33,424 bases of DNA. It comes from Acetobacter okinawensis JCM 25146 (GTDB lineage: Bacteria; Pseudomonadota; Alphaproteobacteria; Acetobacterales; Acetobacteraceae). Of this stretch, positions 1 through 9,290 are shown one piece after another. Each line of letters opens with the position of its first letter. Position 1 is the stretch's first letter. Under the pieces are notes generated by a model, which made no database searches, was not told where the DNA came from, and was given only the letters and a program-made list of their open reading frames with translations. The translations under genes and the position numbers were made by a program. Location of the stretch: positions 1 through 33,424 of the forward strand of contig NZ_BAJU01000030.1 in the NCBI RefSeq assembly GCF_000613865.1, written 5' to 3'.

Positions 1-432
1 CATGCCCAGATGGTCACACCGGCTGACCGGGCGGGAGACCACTGTGGCGGCCTCTGGCAGGCCGTTGGGGGGAGGGCGGGATCGGGGGAGATTTTTTTTC
101 GTCCTTGGTGTGGTGGGCCGGGTAGGGTTTGCCAAAGTGGCTGGTCTGCTCAGGCAATTATAGACGGGTTTGTCCCGTTCTCCCAAAAGCAAAAAAAGCA
201 ATTTCGCGTTGCAAAATTGAGTGCGGCCCCTGTGCTGAAAAAAGCAATGAGAAAGTGCTTTTTTTATTTTGTGAGAAAGGGAACTCGTAATTATATATCG
301 GAATCGTATCGTTTTGGGCAGTGTTCTAAATCCATCCCCCCGCTCAGGCATGTTGACCAAAGGGGGCCGACCGCGAATAACGCCTTTTGCCGCTTCATCC
401 TGTTTTTGCTTCTGTTTTTGGGAGACTACGCC
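1..432. other. Non-coding region upstream of the TonB receptor
   Basis: No protein is supported here on the + strand. The receptor frame is open through this stretch, but its translation is low-complexity, lacks family character and precedes a proper ribosome-binding site and start. Positions 60-300 are rich in A and T runs, as expected of a promoter region. On the minus strand two frames are open from about 80 down to the window edge. They could be the first codons of a divergent gene outside the window, but 80 bases are too few to judge. No Fur-type dyad was recognised. Confidence 0.5.
269..297 (+). promoter_or_regulatory. Candidate sigma-70 promoter of the TonB receptor gene
   Basis: TTGTGA (269-274) and TATATA (292-297) are separated by 17 bp in an A/T-rich stretch. 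This matches the vegetative -35/-10 layout and would give a 5' leader of about 130 nt before the start at 433. The assignment rests on consensus matching by eye only. Confidence 0.35.
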
Positions 433-2856
433 ATGCCTTCCCGATTTTTTTTCGTGCGTCGCCCTGTCGGTTCCGTGCTGACATACCGGCAGCGCCTTGC
501 CACCCTGACCTGTCTGGCCAGTGTTGCTGGTCTTTGTGCAGGTGGTGCAGAGGTAGGGCAGGCGCATGCCGCTGCCAGCCAGAGTGCGCCAGTGGCGGGC
601 AAGGTAGGGCATGGTCCGGCCAAGGCGGGTAAAACTGCCAAAGCGCGGAATAGTTCGCTCCAGTCTTCCCGCGCGGAAGAAATTTCGGTCGCCTCCAACC
701 GCACTGCCCGCTCCGGTGGTGGTGGTATGATGCGTCTGGAAGTGGCACCCCACGCTGTGCAGACCGTCACCAAAGACTACATCAACATGCGCAGCCCCAC
801 CTCCACTCCGCTGGATCTGGTCAAGAACCTGCCGAGCCTGAACGTGATGACCCCCGATGCATCGGGCATGCAGGGGGGGGCTATTCAGTCACGCGGGCTG
901 ACTGATCTGGACATGGGGCTTATGGTGGATGGCGCACCTGCGGCTGCGGCCAAATACATGACCGAAGACATTGATTCGGAAAATCTGGACGAAGTGAGCG
1001 TAACCCCCGGCAGTGCATCACGCGACCTGCCGACCATGTCTGCTGCGGGCGGGGTTCTGAACTCGCGCACCCATCTGCCGTCGAGCAAAATGGGGGGAAT
1101 GGTCGATTTCTCTTACGGGACCAACAACCTCTCACGCGAGTTCATTCGTTTGGAATCGGGCGAGATCGGCAAAACCGGGATCAAGAGCTACTTCTCCTTC
1201 TCCAACACGCATGACCGGAGCTGGATGGGGGCTGGCACCAACCAGCGCAAACACATTGACTTTGGCGTGCGCAAGGACTGGGAGAACGGGTCCAACGCCC
1301 ATCTGTTCCTGTCCTGGAACTCCGAAGACTTTGTTATCGACAACTACCCGACCGCAGCGCAGTTTTATAACTACAAGCACACAGGCAACGGCTATGGCCG
1401 TTCTGCCAATCCGGGGAACGTCAACTACTGGAAGAATAATAACGACCACTGGAACCAGATTTTCCTGACCGCACCAGTGCATATTGTTCTGCCTAAAAAG
1501 CTGACATTCGACATCCAGCCCTATTTCAGCTTCGGGCAGGGTTGGGATGCGTCTCCAGGCGGTGTTATCGGCACAACAAACCCGGCGACCAATACAACGG
1601 TTACAGCAAGCTCCGGTGGCAACACGCTGCAATCTGGCAATCTGACCAACTTCTTTTTGGAAAACGAAGCCCGTCAGGTCGGGGTTGTGGCCAAGCTGGG
1701 GTATGACATTGACCGGCACAACCACGTCAGCTTTGGATACTGGTATGAAAACAACCAGACCATTCAGGCTTACCCCCAGAGCCTGACCATGGCCAACGGT
1801 GCTGCCGCCAGCCCCAACTGGGCCCAGTATCAGGTCAATACGCCCATGTATGGCCAGACCGCAGGGTACGAGCTGCACTCCCTGTTTATTCAGGATCAGG
1901 CGCGTTATCTGGACAACCGTCTGGTTATTAACGCGGGCTTCAAGTTTGTCATGTCCAATGCGTGGAACAAGGGTTGGAGCGGCAATAACCGGAACCTGAT
2001 TTCGGGCAATAGCTCTGGCTCAAACACGACCGAGCCGCTGCCGCAGTTGTCCATCAGCTACCAGATCAATGACAACAACCAGATTTACGTGAACGCCGAA
2101 GGTGATTACCGCCAGCCCAGTGCGACCGATATGGGGTGGATGAGTGCCAGTGGCCCAATGCTGAAAAACCAGTATTCTATCAAGGAAGAACTGGGTTACC
2201 GCTACCACAACAAATACGTCATGGTGGACATGTCCCTGTTCAACTACAATGTGACAAACCGCATTGTGGACCAGTATATGGGCATGAACCAGTTCAGCCC
2301 CATGTCCATTGGCAACCAGACCATGCGTGGGTTTGACCTTATGGTTGCGGGCACGTCCATCCACGGGTTCAGCCCCTATGCATCCATTGAGTATCTGCAT
2401 GCTACGCAGGACAGCGATGTCAAAGACCCGTACGATAATACGTTGATCCATTCCAAGGGCACGCAGGCCATTATGGCGCCCCGCGTTATGGCCAACTTTG
2501 GTCTGACCTATACTTATAAAGGGTTTTTTGCCAACGGTGCCGTGCATTATACCGGGCCGCAGTCCGTCTCCATTGCCAATGACCAGCGTATTCCGGGCTA
2601 TGTGACCAATACGCTCTCTCTGGGGTATCACTTCAAGCCGTTTAGCTTCCTCAAATCGCCTACGTTCAAGCTCAACTTTACCAATCTGACGGGCTCCATT
2701 GTCCGCACGGGTGCCATGGGTGCGGTGTATCGTGGCAGCGACCTGAACACGAATCCAGTGTGGAGCGGGAGCAGCGCTGCGGCTGCAGGGTATGGCAACT
2801 CCTTTATGGTGGAGCCGCGCTTTACCATGGTAGGTTCCGTGTCCACGTCTTTCTGA
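433..2856 (+). CDS. TonB-dependent outer-membrane receptor
   Basis: A predicted 807-residue outer-membrane beta-barrel receptor that would import a ligand using energy from TonB-ExbBD. ATG 433 is chosen because GGGAGA lies just upstream and a signal peptide follows, with a basic start, a hydrophobic core at about residues 22-37 and a likely cut near AHA at 45-47. A TonB-box-like EEISVAS sits at 82-88. A plug domain follows at about 105-230 (DLVKNLPSLNV, the QSRGL segment and MVDGAPA). The rest is rich in aromatic and Asn residues with alternating strands, and the protein ends in Phe (VSTSF), the usual outer-membrane insertion signal. The substrate cannot be read from sequence. It could be a siderophore or another ligand; the downstream purine-deaminase gene hints at no firm answer. 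The family call is secure. Confidence 0.9.
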   Translation: MPSRFFFVRRPVGSVLTYRQRLATLTCLASVAGLCAGGAEVGQAHAAASQSAPVAGKVGHGPAKAGKTAKARNSSLQSSRAEEISVASNRTARSGGGGMMRLEVAPHAVQTVTKDYINMRSPTSTPLDLVKNLPSLNVMTPDASGMQGGAIQSRGLTDLDMGLMVDGAPAAAAKYMTEDIDSENLDEVSVTPGSASRDLPTMSAAGGVLNSRTHLPSSKMGGMVDFSYGTNNLSREFIRLESGEIGKTGIKSYFSFSNTHDRSWMGAGTNQRKHIDFGVRKDWENGSNAHLFLSWNSEDFVIDNYPTAAQFYNYKHTGNGYGRSANPGNVNYWKNNNDHWNQIFLTAPVHIVLPKKLTFDIQPYFSFGQGWDASPGGVIGTTNPATNTTVTASSGGNTLQSGNLTNFFLENEARQVGVVAKLGYDIDRHNHVSFGYWYENNQTIQAYPQSLTMANGAAASPNWAQYQVNTPMYGQTAGYELHSLFIQDQARYLDNRLVINAGFKFVMSNAWNKGWSGNNRNLISGNSSGSNTTEPLPQLSISYQINDNNQIYVNAEGDYRQPSATDMGWMSASGPMLKNQYSIKEELGYRYHNKYVMVDMSLFNYNVTNRIVDQYMGMNQFSPMSIGNQTMRGFDLMVAGTSIHGFSPYASIEYLHATQDSDVKDPYDNTLIHSKGTQAIMAPRVMANFGLTYTYKGFFANGAVHYTGPQSVSIANDQRIPGYVTNTLSLGYHFKPFSFLKSPTFKLNFTNLTGSIVRTGAMGAVYRGSDLNTNPVWSGSSAAAAGYGNSFMVEPRFTMVGSVSTSF

Positions 2857-2870
2857 GTTTACGACAACAG

Positions 2871-2888
2871 CACCCGGCTTGCCGGGTG
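2871..2888 (+). terminator. Short GC-rich hairpin between receptor and deaminase genes
   Basis: CACCCGGC and GCCGGGTG form a perfect 8-bp stem with a TT loop, 14 bases after the receptor stop codon. No U-tract follows, and the AGGAG site of the next gene begins five bases later. It may be a weak terminator, an attenuator or an mRNA-stabilising 3' structure within a two-gene transcript. Confidence 0.35.
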
Positions 2889-2902
2889 TTACAGGAGTTT
2901 GC

Positions 2903-4275
2903 ATGCCACGCCGCACCCTGCTTACGAACATAACCAGACTTGTGTGTATGGATGATGCACGCACCGAACTGGAAAATGGATGGGTTCTGGTAGAGGGGCG
3001 GCAGATTGTGGCACTCGGTGGTGGGGCAGATGCTCCTCCGCCGGGGGCCGAGCACGTTATAGACCTGCAAGGCCATGTTGTGTTGCCGGGCATGGTCAAT
3101 ACCCACCACCACATGTACCAGTCGCTCACACGGGCTGTTCCGCAAGCGCAGGATGCCTCGTTATTTGGCTGGCTTAAAACATTGTATCCGATCTGGGCAG
3201 GCTAACGCCAGAAATGGTGCAGGTGTCCACCCGTACAGCCATGGCGGAGCTGCTGCTTTCGGGCTGCACCACAACCAGTGACCATCTCTACATTTTTCCC
3301 AACGGGTGCAGGCTGGACGACCAGATCGAGGCGGCCTTTGCCATGGGCATGCGCTTCCATGCCTGCCGTGGGGCCATGAGCGTGGGCGAGAGCAAGGGCG
3401 GCCTGCCCCCCGATGCACTGGTGGAGCGCGAGGCTGACATTCTAAAAGACACGCAACGGCTGATCGAGATGTACCACGACCCCGAACCACTCGCCATGTT
3501 GCGGGTGGCGGGGGCTCCGTGCTCGCCTTTTTCAGTCAGCCGGGAACTCATGCGCAACATGGCGGCACTGGCGCGCGCGACCGGCACCATGCTCCATACG
3601 CATCTGGCAGAAAATGACCATGATGTCAGCTACAGCCGCGAGCGTTTTGGCCAGACACCGGCAGAATATGCCGAAGGTCTGGACTGGCTTGGGGCCGATG
3701 TATGGCATGCGCACTGCGTCAAGCTGGATGCGGATGGTATGGCCCGCTTTGGGCGCACCCACACTGGGGTCGCCCACTGCCCGTGCTCCAACATGCGGCT
3801 GGCCTCGGGTATTGCGCCAGTGCGGCAGATGCAGGCCTCTGGCATACGCGTGGGGCTGGGGGTCGATGGCTCCGCCTCCAATGATGGTGCCAGTATGCTG
3901 GGAGAAACACGGCAGGCCATGCTGCTCTCCCGCCTGCTGCCAGAAACCCCGCAAACACCGGGTATGATGAGCGCGCGCGATGCTCTGGCCCTTGCCACGC
4001 GCGGTGGTGCCGCCGTGCTGGGGCGCGATGATATAGGCCAGCTTGCGGTGGGTATGGCGGCGGATATTGTGGCGTTTGACGTGCGCGGCCTTGCCCATGC
4101 AGGCGCACAGACAGACCCGGTGGCAGCCCTTGTGTTCTGCTCACCTACGCAGGTGTCCATGAGCATGGTCAACGGCAATATTCTTGTGCAGGACGGATAT
4201 TTTTCCAGGCTTGACCTGCATGAGCTGGTAGGCCGGCATAATGCGCTTGCCGCCCGCCTGTGTGCAGGGGCCTGA
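2903..4275 (+). pseudogene. 8-oxoguanine deaminase-type amidohydrolase, frameshifted
   Basis: Amidohydrolase-superfamily enzyme resembling the 8-oxoguanine/hydroxyatrazine-type deaminases, which use a metal-bound water to deaminate a purine or triazine ring. ATG 2903 follows AGGAG at 2893-2897. The first part (to 3205) carries the metal motif NTHHH at about 66-70 and ends at WLKTLYPIWAG then stop. The second frame resumes with LTPEMVQVSTRTAMAELLLSGCTTTSDH and holds HTHLAE, WHAHCV, HCPCSNMRLASGI and GLGVDGSASND. One missing base near 3199-3200 would give the family's WARLTPE and a 457-residue protein of normal length. The rest of the gene has no further damage. It is therefore either a recent frameshift or a sequencing error. 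The exact substrate (8-oxoguanine or another purine/triazine) is inferred from overall similarity. Confidence 0.85.
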
Positions 4276-4301
4276 CAACGGGGCGCTAAAAACCCCCATC
4301 T

Positions 4302-4331
4302 CCCCTTCCATTTGAGGCTCAAAGGAAGGGG
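4302..4331. terminator. Bidirectional terminator between convergent genes
   Basis: CCCCTTCC (4302-4309) pairs with GGAAGGGG (4324-4331), and the inner TTTGAG pairs with CTCAAA around a single G, making a nearly perfect 14-bp stem. It lies between two convergent genes ending at 4275 (+) and 4351 (-). The minus-strand side is followed a few bases later by five T, so it probably serves dctA best. Confidence 0.7.
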
Positions 4332-4350
4332 TTGGTTGGGCGCGCGGAGG

Positions 4351-5646
4351 TCAGGCCTGTGGTGTGTCTGCTGCCGAAGGGTGCAGGGTTTTGTGGAGTT
4401 GCTCCATATCCAGCGCGTTTTCCCACCGTGCGACCACAATGGTTGCCACGGCGTTGCCCACAAGGTTGGTCAGGGAGCGGCACTCGGACATAAAGCGGTC
4501 AATACCCAGTATAAGCGCCATACCGCCCACAGGCACACTCGGCACAACAGACAGGGTTGCAGCCAGAGTAATAAACCCGGCCCCCGTCACACCGGCTGCC
4601 CCCTTGGAGCTGACCATGGCCACAAGCAGCAGGGCGAGCTGCTCGCCAAAGCCCAGATGCACATCTGTTGCCTGAGCAATAAACAGGGCGGCAAGGGTCA
4701 TGTAGATATTGGTGCCATCAAGGTTGAAGGAATAGCCCATGGGTACTACCAGCCCCACAATACCGGGCTTGCACCCGGCTTGCTCCAGCTTGCTGATAAG
4801 CCCGGGTAGTGCGGACTCGGACGAGCTGGTGCCCAGTACAATCAGCAGTTCCTCCTTGATGAACATTAGAAGCCGCAGAATGCTGAACCCTGCCAGACGG
4901 GCCACAACTCCCAGAATAACCAGCACAAACAGACCGGCAGTAAAATAAAAGGTCAGCACCAGCCCAAGCAGATGCACAATGGAGCCAAGGCCAAACTTGC
5001 CCACGGTAAATGCCATGGCGCCAAAAGCACCAACAGGGGCCAGATACATGACCAGCCGCACAACGCCGAACACCATTTCCGTCAGACTGCGGAACAGGTT
5101 GAGCACGCTCTCCCCCGCCTGACCCATCTGCGCCATGCTGATGCCAAACAGAATGGCGACCAGCAGAACCTGTAAAATCTCGCCCGAGGTAAAGGCCCCT
5201 GCTGTGGTGGAAGGGATGATCTGGAGCAGGAAGTCGGTAAAGGAATGGCCATGTGCTGCCTGCACAAACTGCTCGACCGAAGCGCTGTCCAGACTTTGCG
5301 GGTGGATGTGCATGCCTGCACCGGGGCGCACGATATTGGCGACCACCATACCCACAGCAAGCGCAAGCGTGGAAAAGCACAGAAAATACAGCATGGCCTT
5401 GCCTGCCACGCGTCCTGTCTGCTTCAGGTCCGCCATGCCTGCAATGCCAGTGCTGACGGTTAGAAAAATAACCGGTGCAATGACCATTTTAATCAGTTTG
5501 ACAAACCCGTCCCCCAACGGTTTGAGCAGTGTTGCAACAGAGGGGAACAGGGCACCCACAAGAATGCCCGCGGCAACGGCTGCGAGAACCTGAAGATAGA
5601 GGAACCGCTGGTGTGAACTGGAAAGGGGGGCTGTAGAGGGAAGCAC
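4351..5646 (-). CDS. dctA: C4-dicarboxylate/cation symporter DctA
   Basis: Inner-membrane secondary transporter of the dicarboxylate/amino acid:cation symporter family, 431 residues, the usual DctA length. It imports succinate, fumarate and malate with protons or cations. Diagnostic segments are the serine-rich hairpin [19 protein letters not shown], then [44 protein letters not shown] and [18 protein letters not shown], all closer to DctA than to GltP. The N-terminal half is a series of hydrophobic membrane helices. The start used is GTG 5646, since no in-frame ATG precedes the first membrane helix. Only a weak GAAAGA lies upstream, so the start is less certain than the identity. It is monocistronic, with a strong hairpin just past its stop. 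Confidence 0.92.
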   Translation of the reverse strand: MLPSTAPLSSSHQRFLYLQVLAAVAAGILVGALFPSVATLLKPLGDGFVKLIKMVIAPVIFLTVSTGIAGMADLKQTGRVAGKAMLYFLCFSTLALAVGMVVANIVRPGAGMHIHPQSLDSASVEQFVQAAHGHSFTDFLLQIIPSTTAGAFTSGEILQVLLVAILFGISMAQMGQAGESVLNLFRSLTEMVFGVVRLVMYLAPVGAFGAMAFTVGKFGLGSIVHLLGLVLTFYFTAGLFVLVILGVVARLAGFSILRLLMFIKEELLIVLGTSSSESALPGLISKLEQAGCKPGIVGLVVPMGYSFNLDGTNIYMTLAALFIAQATDVHLGFGEQLALLLVAMVSSKGAAGVTGAGFITLAATLSVVPSVPVGGMALILGIDRFMSECRSLTNLVGNAVATIVVARWENALDMEQLHKTLHPSAADTPQA

Positions 5647-5931
5647 GCTGTTTATCTTTCTGTTTTTATTGTTCTTGTCTTGGCGTCCATGATGGGCGTT
5701 GGCGAAAACTTATTGTGTTATATCAAGCACCTTTGTGCATGTGCGCGGTAGGCTACTCCCTCTTGTTGCGGTTTGGAAAGGGTTGCCCCCGTAAGGGGGG
5801 GTATGAAAAAAACAACAAAGTTGTGAGTTCCTGCCGCATGCGTCTGTGCTGGGCAGGGGGTTTGGGCGTGTTGCGGGCTATGCTGGGCATGGGTTGCACG
5901 GCCCGCCAGAGTGGTATGGAGAGGGAGTGCC

Positions 5932-6513
5932 GTGCGTCGGATCTGTGTGTTCTGTGGGTCAAGTCCGGGGCGGGGGAGTGCCTACCTGCATGCGGCCGGG
6001 CAGCTTGGCCAGCTTATGGCCCAGCGGGGTATAGGACTGGTTTATGGTGGTGCCTCGGTCGGGCTTATGGGGGCGGTGGCCAATGCGGTTCTGGCTGCTG
6101 GCGGGCAGGTTACGGGTGTTATCCCACAAGCACTGGTGGCGCGCGAGGTTGCGCATAATGGGCTGGAAGACCTGCGTATTGTGGGTTCCATGCATGAGCG
6201 TAAGGCGCTTATGGCAGACCTGTCCGATGCTTTTGTCGCGCTGCCCGGAGGTATTGGCACGCTGGAGGAACTGTTTGAGGTCTGGACATGGACCCAGCTT
6301 GGCAACCACGCCAAACCGTGCGGGGTGCTGAATGTGAACGGTTTTTACAGTACGTTGGGCCTGTTTTTGGACCATGTGGTGGAGGAGGGCTTCCTCAAAT
6401 CGGTGCACAGGGACATGTTACAGGTGGCCAGTACACCCGCCACCCTGCTGGACGGGCTGGCCACGTGGCACCCTCCGCAGGAAACAAAATGGATTACGCA
6501 GAGTGAACGTTAG
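5932..6513 (+). CDS. LOG-family nucleoside 5'-monophosphate phosphoribohydrolase
   Basis: Rossmann-fold protein of the TIGR00730/LOG family, 193 residues. Characterised members cleave the N-glycosidic bond of AMP or cytokinin ribotides, releasing base and ribose 5-phosphate. Visible landmarks are VFCGSSPG at 6-13, the GGASVGLMG loop at 39-47, MHERK at 87-91 and the signature PGGIGTLEE at 105-113, so the active-site set is complete. The start is placed at GTG 5932 because GAGGGAG lies five to six bases upstream; an in-frame GTG at 5911 has no such site. In bacteria these proteins are usually general purine-salvage or housekeeping enzymes. A role in making free cytokinin is possible but not shown by sequence. 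Confidence 0.88.
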   Translation: MRRICVFCGSSPGRGSAYLHAAGQLGQLMAQRGIGLVYGGASVGLMGAVANAVLAAGGQVTGVIPQALVAREVAHNGLEDLRIVGSMHERKALMADLSDAFVALPGGIGTLEELFEVWTWTQLGNHAKPCGVLNVNGFYSTLGLFLDHVVEEGFLKSVHRDMLQVASTPATLLDGLATWHPPQETKWITQSER

Positions 6514-6529
6514 GTTTGTTGCAGTAATG

Positions 6530-6566
6530 CATCAGATTGATGGGTATTGATGGTAATAATCTGATG
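6530..6566 (+). terminator. Inverted repeat after the LOG gene, possible terminator or operator
   Basis: CATCAGATT (6530-6538) and AATCTGATG (6558-6566) form a perfect 9-bp stem around a 19-nt loop, 16 bases past the LOG stop. A T-rich stretch (ATTTTTCTTTC) begins about 9 bases later, so termination is plausible though not textbook. The loop holds two copies of ATTGATGG spaced 10 bp apart, which could also be a protein-binding site for pitA control. Confidence 0.4.
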
Positions 6567-6624
6567 TAAAACGGATTTTTCTTTCATAATATCTTAACGG
6601 AACTTTTGTTAAAAAAAGCTTTAT

Positions 6625-6650
6625 CCTGCGCCAATCTTTTTCTGCGCAGG
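6625..6650 (+). promoter_or_regulatory. Hairpin overlapping the pitA ribosome-binding site
   Basis: CCTGCGC (6625-6631) pairs with GCGCAGG (6644-6650) around a 12-nt U-rich loop. The right arm contains the AGG of the Shine-Dalgarno AGGG used by the ATG at 6659. In mRNA this stem would mask the ribosome-binding site. The pairing is seen in the sequence; a regulatory role is inference. Confidence 0.35.
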
Positions 6651-6658
6651 GTGTTTTT

Positions 6659-8272
6659 ATGTCAGATACAATGCTGAGTCCTCCGGTTGGAGGGCGTCCG
6701 AATATGCGTAAAGGGGAGCATCAGGCTTTCCGCATGTTCTTTTTGGGAGTGATTGCAGCAGCTCTGGCGTTTGTTGGTTACAGCGTGCTGGCAGACCTGC
6801 ACGCTGTTGGCACCAGTGGCATAGCAACCGGGGCCTTTGCCTTGCTGGCTCTGGCGTTGCTTATTGCTCTGGGCTTCGAATTCGTAAACGGTTTTCATGA
6901 CACCGCCAACGCGGTCGCAACCGTTATCTATACCAACAGCCTGCCCCCGCTGGTGGCAGTGGTGTGGTCTGGTATGTGGAACCTGCTTGGGGTTCTCACC
7001 TCCTCCGGCGCTGTGGCGTATAGTGTTGTTACGCTGCTGCCGGTGGAGCTTATCCTTCAGGTTGGCAGTGGCGCTGGCCATGCCATGATCTTTGCCCTGC
7101 TGCTGTCCGCCATTGTGTGGAACCTGGCAACATGGGCACTTGGTATTCCCAACAGTTCGTCCCACGCGCTGGTTGGCTCCATTCTGGGTGTGGGGTTTGC
7201 AAACCAGCTTATGTCTCCCTCGGGGAGTGCGCTGTATGGCGTGGACTGGACGCAGGTTAAAAAGGTTTTCTCTGCCCTGCTGTTCAGCCCCCTGTGTGGC
7301 TTTATCCTTGCGGCGGGTCTGTTTATGGTCCTGCGTGTTGTGGTGCGCAATGCCGCTCTTTATCGTGCGCCAGAGGGGGATGCGCCTCCTCCGCTGTGGA
7401 TCCGCAGCCTGCTGATTGGCACCTGCACGGGTGTATCCTTCTTCCACGGCAGCAACGACGGGCAGAAGGGCATGGGCCTGATCATGCTGATCCTGATCGG
7501 TGCCGCCCCGACTGCCTACGCCCTGAACCGCGCCATGCCAGACAGCATGATGCCCGGCTTTGTGGAAACCGCACAGCAGGCCTCCCATGTGTTTGAGAGC
7601 CATGCCCAGCCCATGCTCCAGCAGCCCACGGCTGAGCAGGCCCGCGCTCAGGTGACCGATGCGCTGCGCGTCAAATCTGTTGACCGCCCGGAAGTGTATG
7701 GTGCCCTGTCCGTTCTGTCGGCTGACATTGCGCAGGCTGTGGGGGGTTACCACTCCTTGCACGAAATTCCGGCAGCAACCGTGCCTAACGTGCGTACCGA
7801 CATGTATCTGGTGGCGGAAGCCATTCACAACATGGGCAAATCCGCCGCCTTTACCAAAACGGAAGATGGCCAGCTTGCCCAGTTTATGAAGCAGCTTAAC
7901 GCAGGCACGCGTTTTATTCCCGTGTGGGTTAAAATTGCCGTCGCACTGGCTCTGGGCCTTGGCACCATGGTGGGCTGGAAGCGTATTGTTGTGACCGTGG
8001 GCGAAAAAATCGGCAAAAGCCACCTGACCTATGCTCAGGGTGCTTCGGCTGAGTTTGTTGCCATGGGCACCATTGGTCTGGCCGAAGGGTATGGCCTGCC
8101 GGTTTCCACCACGCATATCCTCTCCAGCGGTGTTGCTGGCACCATGGCCGCCGGTGGCGGCGGGTTGCAGTGGGGCACACTGCGCGCCATGGGCATGGCA
8201 TGGATTACCACCCTGCCTGCCGCCATGCTGATTAGCGGCGTGCTGTATGTGGTGTTCCGCCACATTTTCTAA
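6659..8272 (+). CDS. pitA: Pit-family inorganic phosphate transporter
   Basis: Inner-membrane low-affinity phosphate symporter of the PiT family, 537 residues, moving phosphate or metal-phosphate with H+ or Na+. The N-terminal signature GFEFVNGFHDTANAVATVIYT (from residue 72) and the C-terminal repeat AEFVAMGTIGLAEGYGLPVSTTHILSSGVAG are both intact. The two conserved halves are split by a hydrophilic middle segment (about 280-400), as in other Pit proteins. NSSSHALVGSILG is also present. ATG 6659 has AGGG eight bases upstream. The gene is followed by an intrinsic terminator and then a PPK2 gene, suggesting a phosphate-storage theme. No convincing Pho box was found. Confidence 0.92.
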   Translation: MSDTMLSPPVGGRPNMRKGEHQAFRMFFLGVIAAALAFVGYSVLADLHAVGTSGIATGAFALLALALLIALGFEFVNGFHDTANAVATVIYTNSLPPLVAVVWSGMWNLLGVLTSSGAVAYSVVTLLPVELILQVGSGAGHAMIFALLLSAIVWNLATWALGIPNSSSHALVGSILGVGFANQLMSPSGSALYGVDWTQVKKVFSALLFSPLCGFILAAGLFMVLRVVVRNAALYRAPEGDAPPPLWIRSLLIGTCTGVSFFHGSNDGQKGMGLIMLILIGAAPTAYALNRAMPDSMMPGFVETAQQASHVFESHAQPMLQQPTAEQARAQVTDALRVKSVDRPEVYGALSVLSADIAQAVGGYHSLHEIPAATVPNVRTDMYLVAEAIHNMGKSAAFTKTEDGQLAQFMKQLNAGTRFIPVWVKIAVALALGLGTMVGWKRIVVTVGEKIGKSHLTYAQGASAEFVAMGTIGLAEGYGLPVSTTHILSSGVAGTMAAGGGGLQWGTLRAMGMAWITTLPAAMLISGVLYVVFRHIF

Positions 8273-8279
8273 AACATCT

Positions 8280-8318
8280 GCTCTGGTATGGGGAATACGC
8301 CATGCCAGAGCCTGTTTT
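8280..8318 (+). terminator. Rho-independent terminator of pitA
   Basis: GCTCTGGTATG (8280-8290) and CATGCCAGAGC (8301-8311) make an 11-bp stem with one G-U pair and a 10-nt loop, followed by CTGTTTTTCTT. An in-frame ATG at 8302 for the next gene falls inside this stem, which argues against that start. Confidence 0.85.
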
Positions 8319-8343
8319 TCTTCCAAACTGCGAAGGCAAGATC

Positions 8344-9261
8344 ATGTCTGATGCCAATGCGAACAGCCTGACAGCGGCCGAGCGTGAACGCGAGCGGATG
8401 CGGCAGGAAATTATTGACGATCTGGATGAAGAGATCGAACTCGAATTGCAGGAGGAGGGGTTGGGCGGTGAATCTTCACCATCCGATCGCAGCTTCCGCC
8501 ATACCTATTTTAGCGAACTGGTGCGCCTGCAAGGCGAGCTGGTGCGTTTGCAGGACTGGGTAAAAGCCACCGGCCACCGGCTGGTTGTGCTGTTTGAAGG
8601 GCGCGATGCCGCAGGCAAGGGGGGCGCGATCAAGCGCATTACCCAGCGCCTTAACCCGCGCATCTGCCGCGTGGCGGCACTGCCAGCCCCGACTGACCGC
8701 GAAAAAACACAGTGGTACTTCCAGCGCTATGTCGCCCAGCTTCCCGCTGCGGGCGAGATCGTTCTGTTTGACCGGAGCTGGTACAACCGTGCCGGTGTGG
8801 AGCGGGTCATGGGGTTCTGCTCCGATGAGGAGTATGAAGAATTCTTCCGTTCCGTGCCTGAGTTCGAGCGCATGCTGGTGCGTAGCGGTATTCAGGTTGT
8901 CAAATACTGGTTCTCCATCACTGATGATGAGCAGGAAGCCCGCTTCCGTGCCCGGATTGAAGACCCGCTCAAGCAGTGGAAGCTCAGCCCGATGGACCTG
9001 GAGAGCCGCCGCCGCTGGGAACTTTACACCAAGGCGAAGGAAACCATGCTGGAACGTTCCAGTATTCCTGAAGTGCCGTGGTGGGTTGTGCAGGCTGTGG
9101 ACAAAAAACGGGCACGGCTGAACTGCATCAGCCATCTGCTTGCACAGGTGCCTTACCAGCCCGTGGAACACCCCGAGGTGGCTCTGCCCCCACGTGTGTA
9201 CCACCCGGACTACGAGCGCCAGTCCACGCCAGAGAACATGATTGTTCCTGAAATATACTAA
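8344..9261 (+). CDS. ppk2: Polyphosphate kinase 2 family protein
   Basis: Cytosolic PPK2-family kinase of 305 residues that transfers phosphate between polyphosphate and nucleotides, in this family mostly making NDP or NTP from polyphosphate. The Walker A loop GRDAAGKGG is at 86-94. The Walker B/lid region FDRSWYNRAG is at 142-151, followed by VERVMGF. The KYWFSI and EDPLKQWKLSPMDLESRRRW segments are typical. A charged, Glu-rich extension occupies residues 12-45. ATG 8344 is preferred: GAAGG lies just upstream, and the earlier in-frame ATG (8302) is within the pitA terminator. It is transcribed apart from or by read-through of pitA. Whether it prefers AMP, ADP or GDP cannot be told from what is visible. 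Confidence 0.9.
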   Translation: MSDANANSLTAAERERERMRQEIIDDLDEEIELELQEEGLGGESSPSDRSFRHTYFSELVRLQGELVRLQDWVKATGHRLVVLFEGRDAAGKGGAIKRITQRLNPRICRVAALPAPTDREKTQWYFQRYVAQLPAAGEIVLFDRSWYNRAGVERVMGFCSDEEYEEFFRSVPEFERMLVRSGIQVVKYWFSITDDEQEARFRARIEDPLKQWKLSPMDLESRRRWELYTKAKETMLERSSIPEVPWWVVQAVDKKRARLNCISHLLAQVPYQPVEHPEVALPPRVYHPDYERQSTPENMIVPEIY

Positions 9262-9280
9262 ATCTGTTTAAAAAACAGAT
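9262..9280 (-). terminator. Probable minus-strand terminator of the plsC-like gene
   Basis: ATCTGTTT (9262-9269) pairs with AAACAGAT (9273-9280) around three bases. On the minus strand it is followed by a T-rich TTAGTATATTTC. It abuts the ppk2 stop codon on the other strand and lies 10 bases past the plsC-like stop. Confidence 0.5.
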
Positions 9281-9290
9281 CAGGTGTTCT

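Noticed and set aside
10..432. N-terminal extension of the TonB receptor
   Set aside because: It would put a promoter-like, A/T-rich region in the protein and place the signal peptide internally; ATG 433 has a ribosome-binding site.
3194..3216. Programmed ribosomal frameshift in the deaminase gene
   Set aside because: There is no slippery heptamer, no stimulatory structure was seen, and the gene family is not known for recoding. A lost base is simpler.
5804..5827. Tiny leader peptide MKKTTKL in the dctA-LOG gap
   Set aside because: It is seven codons after a G-run, with no attenuator downstream and no link to either gene's function. It is likely chance.
6536..6566. Pho box upstream of pitA
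   Set aside because: The ATTGATGG repeats are 10 bp apart rather than 11 and do not match CTGTCAT half-sites on either strand.
6662..8326. Long minus-strand open frame opposite pitA
   Set aside because: It mirrors pitA codons, lacks any protein family character (His/Gly/Gln-rich) and has no ribosome-binding site. It is a shadow of GC-rich coding.
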